Of a stretch of 47,920 nt of DNA, positions 18,123 through 26,052 are shown in pieces (within the stretch, counting starts at the first letter, position 1; the number at the start of each line of letters is the position of its first letter). Source of the stretch: Pirellula sp. (GTDB taxonomy: Bacteria > Planctomycetota > Planctomycetia > Pirellulales > Pirellulaceae); NCBI GenBank assembly GCA_021300015.1, contig JAJTFB010000028.1, positions 1 through 47,920 on the forward strand, written 5' to 3'. The notes under the pieces are model-generated. The model was not told where the DNA came from, searched no databases, and saw only the letters and a list, made by a program, of their open reading frames with translations. A program made the translations under genes and the position numbers.

Positions 18123-21100
18123 TTGATCAGTGCTCCGATGCTGGGACTCCTCGGTGTCTTGGCCGGGGGACTTGCCTTTGCTCTGGCCTACTGGCTCAAA
18201 TCCAATCCAGTGATCTTGGCCGTGGCAGGATTGCTCAGCGCGATTCTTTTTCCCGTCCTACTTTACATGGCGGCCCTCCCCTGGGTTGGGCGCTCGATCC
18301 GCTCGACGGTTCAAGCAATTTTCGAAGAGGAACGCGATCTCGAGGGACTGCTGCAACGCGGTCGCGCGATTGCTGAAGCAACCCTCAAGAGGGATTTGAC
18401 CCGAATCGAGGAGGCCCACCGAAAGAACTTGGCCGAGACCCAAGACCGCCACCATGAACTGATGGCACAGGTGGAATCCGACTACCAAACCACCAAAGCA
18501 GCAACCCTCGAATCGACCGCTCAAGACAAACGAAGGTTCAGCCAAGAGCGGATCGCGGAATTGGATTGCTTGAATCGGTCTTTCCCATCCGTACGCGGAA
18601 CGCTCGAAAGCAAACAGGCGCAAACAAACCGAGATTTTCAGAGGGATTCGCAATCTTCCCTCGATAAACTCCGGGCAACCTTTCAAGCGTCCCAACAGTC
18701 GCTAACCAAACGTTGGAACGAAGGGATCGAACAAGTCCAAGACTACCTCAAAACGACCAACAGGGAACTTGAACAACGTTTTCCAACTTGGAACAGCCCC
18801 GTATTTACCAATGAGAACTGGCAGCGCGACGAGGCATCGCTGGCTATCCCGCTGGGCAAATTCCAACCTTATCAAAGCCTCCTGCCAGACCATCCAGCCC
18901 ATAGCCGAGCCAACGAGTTGAATCAGCTTCGCAATCTAGCAAATAAACTCGAAGCGATCGGGCCGATGCCATTGACCTACGACCTGATCGGCAACGGCGG
19001 GCTGATCCTCCGAACCGAGGATCCTGAGTGCCGAGAGCAAGCCCATCTGGTCATGCGAAACGTGCTGCTGCGCGCCATCACGGCGATCCCGGCCGGGAGC
19101 TTGCAAGTCACCGTCATCGACCCCGAAGGACTAGGGAAAAAATATAGCTGGTTGATGCACTTGGCCGATGTCGATCCGGAACTGGTAAACCACCGTGTGT
19201 GGACCCAGCCGATCCACATCGCCAACCAATTGGCCCTGATCACTCGACACATCGAGGATGTCATTCAGCAGAGTCTGCGAAACGAATTCCGAAATCTCTA
19301 CGAATACAACCAGAAAGCTGGCCCCATGGCGATCCCCTACAGGATCATCGTTTGGTCGGGTTTTCCATTCGGATTGGATGACTCCTCATGGCAGTCGCTC
19401 TGTTCGATCCTTTCCTCTGGAAGCCGATGCGGCGTAGGAATACTGATCGATTGGCCTAGCTCGATCCAATGTCCGACGTTTGCCGACCCGGATAAATTGA
19501 CCGAATTCGCTCTGCTTGGAAAAATCACTCGATCCAGTCCGAGCGGTTATTCCATGCGAATCAATGTCCCTGAACTCAGCGATTTTCCCATCCAACTCGA
19601 ACCACCACCGGACGAGTCCACCGTCGCTTCGATTATGCAAAAGCACGTGGTGGCAGCCTCGAGCATCGGTAAACGGATCGTTCCCTTCTCAACGATCGCC
19701 TCGGACGCGAGCCAATTGCAAAAACGATGCTCAGCCGAAGGCCTCGAGATCCCCATCGGCATTTCCGACTCCGGACGGGTCGAGTCCTTGGTGCTTGGAG
19801 AAGGTACCTCGCAACACGTTTTGATCGCTGGGAAAACCGGTTCGGGTAAGTCCTCTTTGCTTCATACCATGATCAGCAGTGCTGCCCTGGAATATTCGCC
19901 GGAAGAACTCCGACTGGTTCTTTTAGACTTCAAAAAAGGAGTTGAATTCCAAGTCTACGCCGAGCTGCAATTGTCGCATACCGACATCATCGGCATCGAA
20001 AGCCGACGCGAATTCGGGCTCAGTACCCTCGAGTATATCGACCGAATCCTCAGCGCACGTGGTGAAGCTTTTCGACAATGGGGGGTGCAGGATCTTCCTA
20101 GCCTCAAACGCAAGCATCCTCAGGTGCAATTGCCTCGTATCCTTGTCGTGATCGACGAATTCCAAGAACTCTTCGTCGAAGACGACAAAATATCCCAACA
20201 AGCCTCCATGCTGATGGATCGTGTCGTCCGCCAAGGTAGATCCTTCGGTATCCACCTAGTACTCGCATCCCAAACACTCGGTGGTGCCTACTCCTTGCCA
20301 AGAACCACGCTTGCTCAAATGGCAGTCCGTATCGCCTTGCAATGCGATAGCGCCGATGCGATGCTGATTCTCAACGAAGACAATACGGCAGCAGAGCGAT
20401 TGAGACACTCCGGACAAGGAATCTACAACGACGCGGGCGGACGGCTCGAGGCCAATCAAAACTTCCAAGTCGCCTACCTTTCGAAACAAGAACAACTCGA
20501 GAGGCTCGGCAAGCTACCTGCAGTGTCTCTTCCGCATTCGCCTACCACCAACTCGATCGGAAGACGCGTGGTATTCGAAGGACACAAACTGGCCGTCTGG
20601 GATCCCCAGTCGATTCGCAGCGCCCTTGGTGCGATGCCAACTTCAACCACCAATCGCTGGACGCTCGGCGATAGCGTCTCGATCGAACCGGCCGTAATTC
20701 GAACCCTCGAACAGGCTCCCGGTCGAAATGCTATGATCGTTACGAGCCATGACGATCTTGTCGCGTCGCTTGTCGCAAGTTGGATCAAATCCAACGACCC
20801 AGCCGCCCCGCTGGTCCTTGAACCGATCGCGGCAAATAAGAACCTTCCAAAAAACGCGTTTTGGATTCTCGACGGTAGCCGTAGCGAGGACCTCGCAGTC
20901 CGGAAACTCCTCGCCGGTCTCGACGGACACCCTGAGTGCCAAGTCCACGCGAATCGGGACATCGAAGAAGTGTTCAAAAAACTTGAAATCGAATACCAAC
21001 GACGCACCGCTGATTCACTTCAGCGGCACGGTTCGCTTGTCGTTTTCGTGCTGAACTTAGCTAAGTTTCGAGAGCTAAGACGCGAGGAAGACTATTCGTT

Positions 21101-21416
21101 CGGCGGCGATCCAGAGGGAAACAACAGGCCCGATGCGGTGCTCTCCAAACTTCTATCCGACGGACCTAGCGTGGGAATCCACCTGTGTATCTGGTCGGAT
21201 TCCGCCGCCACGCTCTCGCGTTGGCTCTCGCGCGGTTCGATCCGAGACATCGAAATCCGCGTCCTAGGGCAAATGTCGGCCAACGATTCAAACCAGTTGA
21301 TCGACAGCAATCAAGCCAACCGTCTGGATCGAAACGTCATGCTCGTTCACGATGATGCCGACGGCAAAGCAACCAAATTTCGACCGTTCACACTCGATAG
21401 CCTCATAGGAAAATAG
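18123..21416 (+). CDS. Membrane-anchored FtsK/SpoIIIE-type ATPase with extra degenerate ATPase modules
   Basis: The 1097-aa protein has two N-terminal membrane segments (about 7-24 and 29-53), then a long charged coiled coil (about 65-235). The next module (about 265-440) has ATPase-like strands such as LQVTVIDPEGLG but no Walker A. The central FtsK/SpoIIIE motor carries Walker A GKTGSGKSS at 570-578, Walker B ILVVIDEF (D678, E679) and the FtsK-like HLVLASQTLGG. A C-terminal module (about 830-1095) again has the fold's strands without Walker A. The layout recalls multi-module EccC/EssC and other FtsK-HerA pumps, so it may move protein or DNA at the membrane. The start is uncertain: TTG at 18123 or ATG at 18138, neither with a clear Shine-Dalgarno. 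It is no ordinary chromosome-segregating FtsK: it has neither the four-helix N-terminus nor a gamma domain. Confidence 0.85.
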   Translation: MISAPMLGLLGVLAGGLAFALAYWLKSNPVILAVAGLLSAILFPVLLYMAALPWVGRSIRSTVQAIFEEERDLEGLLQRGRAIAEATLKRDLTRIEEAHRKNLAETQDRHHELMAQVESDYQTTKAATLESTAQDKRRFSQERIAELDCLNRSFPSVRGTLESKQAQTNRDFQRDSQSSLDKLRATFQASQQSLTKRWNEGIEQVQDYLKTTNRELEQRFPTWNSPVFTNENWQRDEASLAIPLGKFQPYQSLLPDHPAHSRANELNQLRNLANKLEAIGPMPLTYDLIGNGGLILRTEDPECREQAHLVMRNVLLRAITAIPAGSLQVTVIDPEGLGKKYSWLMHLADVDPELVNHRVWTQPIHIANQLALITRHIEDVIQQSLRNEFRNLYEYNQKAGPMAIPYRIIVWSGFPFGLDDSSWQSLCSILSSGSRCGVGILIDWPSSIQCPTFADPDKLTEFALLGKITRSSPSGYSMRINVPELSDFPIQLEPPPDESTVASIMQKHVVAASSIGKRIVPFSTIASDASQLQKRCSAEGLEIPIGISDSGRVESLVLGEGTSQHVLIAGKTGSGKSSLLHTMISSAALEYSPEELRLVLLDFKKGVEFQVYAELQLSHTDIIGIESRREFGLSTLEYIDRILSARGEAFRQWGVQDLPSLKRKHPQVQLPRILVVIDEFQELFVEDDKISQQASMLMDRVVRQGRSFGIHLVLASQTLGGAYSLPRTTLAQMAVRIALQCDSADAMLILNEDNTAAERLRHSGQGIYNDAGGRLEANQNFQVAYLSKQEQLERLGKLPAVSLPHSPTTNSIGRRVVFEGHKLAVWDPQSIRSALGAMPTSTTNRWTLGDSVSIEPAVIRTLEQAPGRNAMIVTSHDDLVASLVASWIKSNDPAAPLVLEPIAANKNLPKNAFWILDGSRSEDLAVRKLLAGLDGHPECQVHANRDIEEVFKKLEIEYQRRTADSLQRHGSLVVFVLNLAKFRELRREEDYSFGGDPEGNNRPDAVLSKLLSDGPSVGIHLCIWSDSAATLSRWLSRGSIRDIEIRVLGQMSANDSNQLIDSNQANRLDRNVMLVHDDADGKATKFRPFTLDSLIGK

Positions 21417-21456
21417 CTATCGCAGTAACTCGATTGAAATACGAACAGTGTTGCTA

Positions 21457-22347
21457 CTACTTGTGGAAATTGTAGTCGGCGTTGGCGAAATCAAAATCCT
21501 TGTCGGTCAGCCCTACGTTGATTTTGACATTCTGGTAGGTGTACTCTTCGATGACCTCAGGTTCGCTGTCTTGCGACGTAGGCCAGTTGAAGGCTGCATA
21601 CCGCACCGGAATCTTCCACTCGTTGTCCATAAAAATCTGAGCCTTATGGAACTCATAATGCGGCTTCTTTTCCGCATGGGTCACTTCGAGAATCGAGCAC
21701 TCACGCCCACCGACCTTCGCACCACCCTCAAGCTTCACGCTGCAAGGCCCATGCTGGCGATCTCGCTCCCCTTTTTCGATTAGCTTGACCAAAAGATTCT
21801 CTAGTCCAATATCGGTCAGCGGATATTTCTGACCAGCCATCGCAAGGTACCCGTCTGGTTCAAGACGGTGAGTTCCAAGAACCCGCTTCATGCCTCCCTC
21901 GTGCGCGATGAGCTTTCCATCATTCGCATTCTCGACAAAGATCACCTCGCGGCCCTTGACGGCCGCAGGCTTAAGGAACGCGAGGTAGACCGAAAAAGGA
22001 ACAACGATCTTATCCCCCTCGGTCTTGCGATTCCGAACCTTGATGAACATGAACTCATTGTCGCCAAGATCGTCGGCAATCCGCTCCCTCTTGATCAATA
22101 CCGCTGTGTAATCATTCACTTGAGTTTGCATCAGCGATAGGCTTTGACGAGCCAGTTCCAATGCAGGATCCAAAGGATGAGGGGCGGAAGTGGTCGTATT
22201 CGCTGGAACCTTGATCGGCTGGTTCTTCGAAACCCGTGCGACGGGTTCTGAAGTCGTCGCCGTCTGTGCCAAAAGCCACCCAGGGCTGGCTAAAAACGCG
22301 GCACCAATAACCGTTGACTTCCAGATGTTGACTTTAGGCAAACTCAT
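21457..22347 (-). CDS. DUF1571 domain protein, exported
   Basis: The 296-aa protein has a signal peptide (STVIGAAFLASPGWLLAQ, cleavage near residue 28), a Thr/Pro-rich linker, and then DUF1571 from about residue 60: LMQTQVNDYTAVLIKRERI, VYLAFLKPAAVKGREVIFV, NDGKLIAHEG and MDNEWKIPVRYAAFNWP. The fold is expected to resemble lipoprotein-carrier-type beta sheets, so an envelope role is plausible, but the family has no established function. It is convergent with the FtsK-like gene, with a 40-base gap and no clear terminator hairpin between them. Confidence 0.88.
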   Translation of the reverse strand: MSLPKVNIWKSTVIGAAFLASPGWLLAQTATTSEPVARVSKNQPIKVPANTTTSAPHPLDPALELARQSLSLMQTQVNDYTAVLIKRERIADDLGDNEFMFIKVRNRKTEGDKIVVPFSVYLAFLKPAAVKGREVIFVENANDGKLIAHEGGMKRVLGTHRLEPDGYLAMAGQKYPLTDIGLENLLVKLIEKGERDRQHGPCSVKLEGGAKVGGRECSILEVTHAEKKPHYEFHKAQIFMDNEWKIPVRYAAFNWPTSQDSEPEVIEEYTYQNVKINVGLTDKDFDFANADYNFHK

Positions 22348-22438
22348 TAAAATCGTACTCCCTCACGTCCAGTCGGTGTTGAAATCCACCGTTTAATGCT
22401 CGTTGATTGGATCGTTACGCATCCTCTCTGGTCATCGT

Positions 22439-22450
22439 ACTCCGCGGAGT
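22439..22450. promoter_or_regulatory. 12-bp perfect palindrome upstream of the DUF1571 gene
   Basis: ACTCCGCGGAGT is self-complementary and lies about 95 bases upstream of the DUF1571 ATG. It could be an operator or a chance palindrome; nothing else supports a function. Confidence 0.25.
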
Positions 22451-22509
22451 CAAAGCGTCAGAAAAAGAGATCAAGTCGGTATAACCCGAACACTTGACCT
22501 ACTTGATGC

Positions 22510-23151
22510 TCACCCCGCTTGCCGAAAACCGTAGCGACTCCCCGCCTCCCGATCCGTTACCTCAGCCGTCTCTGAACCCATTTTTGAAGCGTTAAGCGAC
22601 TCCCCGAGCATTCGAATCGCCGAAGCAAAATCGATGCTAGCTTTCCTGGGGTCGGATTGCTTGGCCGCAGTGGGTGCTTGATGCAAGCATTCCCAATCCA
22701 AACGAGAAATCGAGTCGATTGGGCCCTCGAGAGAAATACGGTTGCAAGGCTTCTTGAACGCTGTGGCAATCTTCGATAGTGTGTCCAAAAGGGGGACTGC
22801 TTGATCGGATAAGACTTGTCCAGAAAGCAAGAGTAGTGAATCCGCAGCACCGACCCAACCGCAAAGATCCGTCGGGTTGTCGACGTGGATGTGCTCACCG
22901 ACGATCCCGCTCATCGAATCATTTTTCAGAGAACCATCGACAATCGAAAGAAGCACAAAAACCGGATGGCTGAAATGCCACCGAAGCTCGGTCGTGAGTT
23001 TGCCAACCGCAGGACGGTGCTTTCTTGCCAGCCCAATTCCATCGCTTTTCGCGTCGTTGATCAGAAGGACCAGCGATCCACTTGGCTGAATATCCAAGCG
23101 TTCCCGAACCCAATGCCGACACCAAGCTTGCTGTATATCAAGGTTCATCAT
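22510..23151 (-). CDS. Hypothetical protein, not recognised
   Basis: The 213-aa product matches no family I know. It has no signal peptide or membrane segment. Hydrophobic strands alternate with helices (GSLVLLINDAKSDGIGLARK, PVFVLLSIVDGS, SLLLLSGQVLSDQAVPLLDTL), suggesting an alpha/beta fold in residues 20-150. The last 50 residues look disordered. There is no P-loop. Two consecutive ATGs (23151 and 23148) could start it and neither has a Shine-Dalgarno. It lies head to head with the isomerase-like gene (209 bases between starts) and 162 bases upstream of the DUF1571 gene on the same strand. Confidence 0.55.
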   Translation of the reverse strand: MMNLDIQQAWCRHWVRERLDIQPSGSLVLLINDAKSDGIGLARKHRPAVGKLTTELRWHFSHPVFVLLSIVDGSLKNDSMSGIVGEHIHVDNPTDLCGWVGAADSLLLLSGQVLSDQAVPLLDTLSKIATAFKKPCNRISLEGPIDSISRLDWECLHQAPTAAKQSDPRKASIDFASAIRMLGESLNASKMGSETAEVTDREAGSRYGFRQAG

Positions 23152-23331
23152 AGGTTAGCCGATGATTGACAATCGTAGCAAATCGGTTCGCTACCGTTTC
23201 GAATCCGCAGATGCTAAAATCGGAATCCTAGAATCCGCCGTCGGCAGATGTCTAGGTTGGTTTGTAACCCCCCACTACTTCATCGCCTGTTTTCCACAAA
23301 AAACGTGATCCACTTCCACCAATTCCAATCA

Positions 23332-23355
23332 ACTCCTTTTGCTAGCAAAAGGAGT
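23332..23355. promoter_or_regulatory. Perfect 24-bp palindrome containing the Shine-Dalgarno of the isomerase-like gene
   Basis: The left half ACTCCTTTTGCT (23332-23343) is the exact reverse complement of the right half AGCAAAAGGAGT (23344-23355). In RNA it folds as a 10-bp stem with a CTAG loop. The right arm carries AAAGGAG, the ribosome-binding site of the GTG start at 23361, so the folded leader would hide it. It may be a translational switch, an operator, or both. Confidence 0.7.
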
Positions 23356-23360
23356 GTTCG

Positions 23361-24641
23361 GTGAAGTTGCGTAGAAACAAGCTGGTGCCGATCGCGCTGG
23401 AAGCCTCGCCGGGAATGGGAACTTCCGACGCGACCTACGCCCAGCGGATCGAGCGACTCGAGGTGTTGCGGGTAAAGGCGTTGGAATCGACCGATCTTGC
23501 TCCACCGCTTGCCCGGTGCTTAAACCTGCCCGAGCAACTGCTTCTTGAGTACTCCGAATTGCGCACCTCGAGCCGACTCGGTGAGATTTTCACCTGGGCT
23601 AATCGATTTCAAACCCAATGCGATCGCGTAGTGTTTGTCGCCTCGGCATCCAACCATCGGATCATCAGTTCGTTTCTCGAAGCTTGCTGCGACCCGCTTT
23701 GGAACGAATTGACACGTGGGGAAAGGGGGAGCAAACCTCGCATCTATTTCGCAGGCGATGCGTTCGATAATGACGCATTTCAAGGACTCCTTCGGGTCCT
23801 CTCGCCTCAACGACCGGCCAATCGAGACGAGCCCTATGGCACTGGGTTGGTCGTCCTCTCAAAAGGCAATGCCCCCTCGAGTATCCAGGTTGCAAAGGCT
23901 CGTTTGCTGGCTGAACTGCAAAAGAATATCAACACAACTTTCCAGGAATCGCTCGAACCCGGTCCGCTGGTTTACGATTGCTTACCGAATACCAATGCCG
24001 ATGTTCAAGATCCCTACGATCTTTCATCCGCTTTTCTACCCTTCAGCGCGCACGGGATGCTGCCTGCTGCGATCCTTGGAATCAACATCATGGAGCTTTT
24101 GGCCGGCGCAGCCTGGGCCTCAAGACTCTTTCTTTCCACGGCGGGCCGCGAGAATCCGATTCTCCAGTGGGTCGCTTGGAACCACCCCTCGGAATCCCGC
24201 AAACTAGCAATCTGGAGCCAGGGGCTCAGTGCCGCAGCGCAATGGCTCTGTAGCCTGAGCGATTGGAAGGTACTCCACGCACTGGAGGAACCTCCTTGCG
24301 ATCTATCGCTCACAGTCTGCAATCACCTTTGGGTCGAACAAGCCCGCTTTGATTCCCTTTCGCTCGATCCCGCTCGCGCTACGGACGTGATCTGGGATCC
24401 CGGTTCCGACCGTCCTCGCTCTCTGCCATCGGGGCAATCGATCCGCACGGGGTATACGGATCAAGCGAAAACACGTTTTGAGCAAACTCTGGCTCACCAA
24501 GCAGACAGCGGGGGCAAGGGGCTTACAATTCGCTTACCAGACCTGGGGGAACTCTCCTTTGGGCAATGGATGCAATGGATGATTATTGCTCAGTTGCTCC
24601 AGGAGGCTTTGTTGGATGGAGATTTAACGCAGGATACTTGA
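23361..24641 (+). CDS. Glucose-6-phosphate isomerase homologue lacking catalytic motifs (probable pseudoenzyme)
   Basis: The 426-aa protein aligns by eye with phosphoglucose isomerases of the SIS fold: LEACCDPLWNELTRGERG and PRIYFAGDAFDNDAFQGLL (about 107-145) match the Pgi stretch around 'NELSR..RGGPRIYF.GNN.DND', and FLPFSAHGMLPAAILGI (225-241) matches 'FSVLSPVGLLPAAVLGL'. The functional signatures are changed. Where Pgi has the GIGGSYLG loop, this protein has FVASASNH (92-99). The sugar-phosphate loop SKSGGT has become SKGNAP (167-172). The E-S-x-G-K signature expected after LAIWSQGLSAAAQWL is absent. It is therefore probably not an isomerase and may bind a sugar phosphate or act as a regulator. 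The GTG start is set by AAAGGAG 8 bases upstream, inside a perfect palindrome. Its 3' end overlaps the convergent MazG-like gene by 59 bases. Confidence 0.78.
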   Translation: MKLRRNKLVPIALEASPGMGTSDATYAQRIERLEVLRVKALESTDLAPPLARCLNLPEQLLLEYSELRTSSRLGEIFTWANRFQTQCDRVVFVASASNHRIISSFLEACCDPLWNELTRGERGSKPRIYFAGDAFDNDAFQGLLRVLSPQRPANRDEPYGTGLVVLSKGNAPSSIQVAKARLLAELQKNINTTFQESLEPGPLVYDCLPNTNADVQDPYDLSSAFLPFSAHGMLPAAILGINIMELLAGAAWASRLFLSTAGRENPILQWVAWNHPSESRKLAIWSQGLSAAAQWLCSLSDWKVLHALEEPPCDLSLTVCNHLWVEQARFDSLSLDPARATDVIWDPGSDRPRSLPSGQSIRTGYTDQAKTRFEQTLAHQADSGGKGLTIRLPDLGELSFGQWMQWMIIAQLLQEALLDGDLTQDT

Positions 24642-24954
24642 TCGCGTTTTTCTTGATCTTCAAGGCTAGGGCTTGCGCCGGATCGATCTTGAGCACCGTC
24701 GCTAACCGCAAAAGGTACGAGAGTACATCGGCGATCTCTTCGGCCATCGGGGAATCGTTCGCGGTGTCCTCTAAGGGCTCGGATCCCTCTTGCCACTGAA
24801 CCAATTCCATGATCTCGGCTGCTTCAATGGCGATCGACATCGCGAGATTCTTCGGCGTGTGGAACCTCTCCCAATCGCGTTGCGCTGCAAAATGCTCTAA
24901 CCAAGCTTGCATCTCGGCTAAAGTCGTCGTGGAAGCGTGAATTGGGTTTTCCAT
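24583..24954 (-). CDS. MazG-like nucleotide pyrophosphohydrolase
   Basis: The 123-aa all-helical protein has the MazG-type metal-binding pattern: EAAEIMELVQW supplies the first acidic pair (ExxE) and EEIADVLSYLLRLA the second (ExxD). The N-terminus TLAEMQAWLEHFAAQRDWERF followed by HTPKNLAMSIAIEAAE is typical of the small dCTPase/RS21-C6-like group, which hydrolyses (d)NTPs to monophosphate and pyrophosphate to clean the nucleotide pool. The length is normal. The end overlaps the isomerase-like gene tail to tail by 59 bases. The aldo/keto reductase gene lies 60 bases upstream on the same strand, so the two may be co-transcribed. Confidence 0.88.
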   Translation of the reverse strand: MENPIHASTTTLAEMQAWLEHFAAQRDWERFHTPKNLAMSIAIEAAEIMELVQWQEGSEPLEDTANDSPMAEEIADVLSYLLRLATVLKIDPAQALALKIKKNAIKYPALNLHPTKPPGATEQ

Positions 24955-25014
24955 GGATAAAGCGATTCGCCTCGGACGGACTAAATGGATCTGCGGTTCG
25001 AGAAACGCCTTGGA

Positions 25015-25992
25015 TCAGGACTCGCCGTACACCGATTCAGGCCAGTCCAGGTCATTGTTCTCTGGGCGTCCTTCGATGTAATACCAATTGCGAATCGGAG
25101 CAAGTTCGGCTCGAACTCCGTCGATGAGCTCCTGGTCAATAGGTTCCTGGATCCAAGCGATCCATTGAGAAACCTCAGCGGGAATCGCGCTGCCGACCAA
25201 ACAGCTTGCAAAACCCGGATGAGAAACGGAGAACTGCAAGGCGAGTTTTTCGATCGATGTGCCGCGAGCTTTGCACCACGCCGACGCTTTTGCTGCGACG
25301 GTGCGAACCGACTCGGGAGCTTTGTGCCAAACAGGCAAGGGTAGATCGGTCAGCAAACGTGCTGAAAAAGGCGCAGCGTTGATCACTCCGACACCATGCT
25401 TTTGAGCCAAACCTTGCCATTGAAGGGCCATGTCGTTTTGGAGGGTGTAGTGGTTGTAGGTGATCACGCAGTCGAGCAATCCGGTTGGGATGACCTTTTG
25501 GAAGTTTCGCATCGGATAACCACTGATTCCGACATACCGAACCTTGCCCTTCTCGACTTGGCGTCGGAGTGCGGGCAAGGTTTCATCGATAACTTGCTGC
25601 ACATCTGCATATTCGATGTCATGGCAAAAAACCAGGTCAAGGTAATCAAGACGCATGCGCTCGAGCGAGACATCGATGCTCTCGGCGACGCGCTTCGCGG
25701 AGAAATCGAAATGCTTCGGTGCGTATCGTCCAAGCTTCGTACTGACGACGAGCGACTCGCGACGGTATGCCGGTAGGATTTGTCCAAGGAGTACTTCGCT
25801 CATCCCGCGGCCATAATAGGCGGCCGTATCGATCAAATTGATCCCCGCATCGACGGCGGTTCGGACCGCAGAGAGCGATTTTGCGATGTCGAATTGACCG
25901 AATTCTGCGCCGATCGACGAAGCCCCAAATCCCAGCGAGGTCACCTCGATCGCCGTGCGACCGAGCTTGCGTTTTTCCAAGGGCAAAATCAT
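25015..25992 (-). CDS. Aldo/keto reductase (L-galactose / aldose dehydrogenase-like)
   Basis: The 325-aa TIM-barrel oxidoreductase starts with KRKLGRTAIEVTSLGFGASS and carries the AKR tetrad in DTAAYYGRGMSE (Asp and Tyr), STKLGRY (Lys) and LVFCHDIEYADV (His). NAAPFSARLLTD, near the cofactor-binding region, is typical of the L-galactose or D-threo-aldose dehydrogenase branch. It should oxidise or reduce a sugar or aldehyde with NAD(P). It lies 60 bases downstream of the aconitase gene on the same strand and may share its transcript. Confidence 0.9.
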   Translation of the reverse strand: MILPLEKRKLGRTAIEVTSLGFGASSIGAEFGQFDIAKSLSAVRTAVDAGINLIDTAAYYGRGMSEVLLGQILPAYRRESLVVSTKLGRYAPKHFDFSAKRVAESIDVSLERMRLDYLDLVFCHDIEYADVQQVIDETLPALRRQVEKGKVRYVGISGYPMRNFQKVIPTGLLDCVITYNHYTLQNDMALQWQGLAQKHGVGVINAAPFSARLLTDLPLPVWHKAPESVRTVAAKASAWCKARGTSIEKLALQFSVSHPGFASCLVGSAIPAEVSQWIAWIQEPIDQELIDGVRAELAPIRNWYYIEGRPENNDLDWPESVYGES

Positions 25993-26052
25993 GGCTTGCA
26001 GATCCCTTTGCGACGGATTGGCCCGACTCCTAGGTGCTGTGTCGGGTACTTG

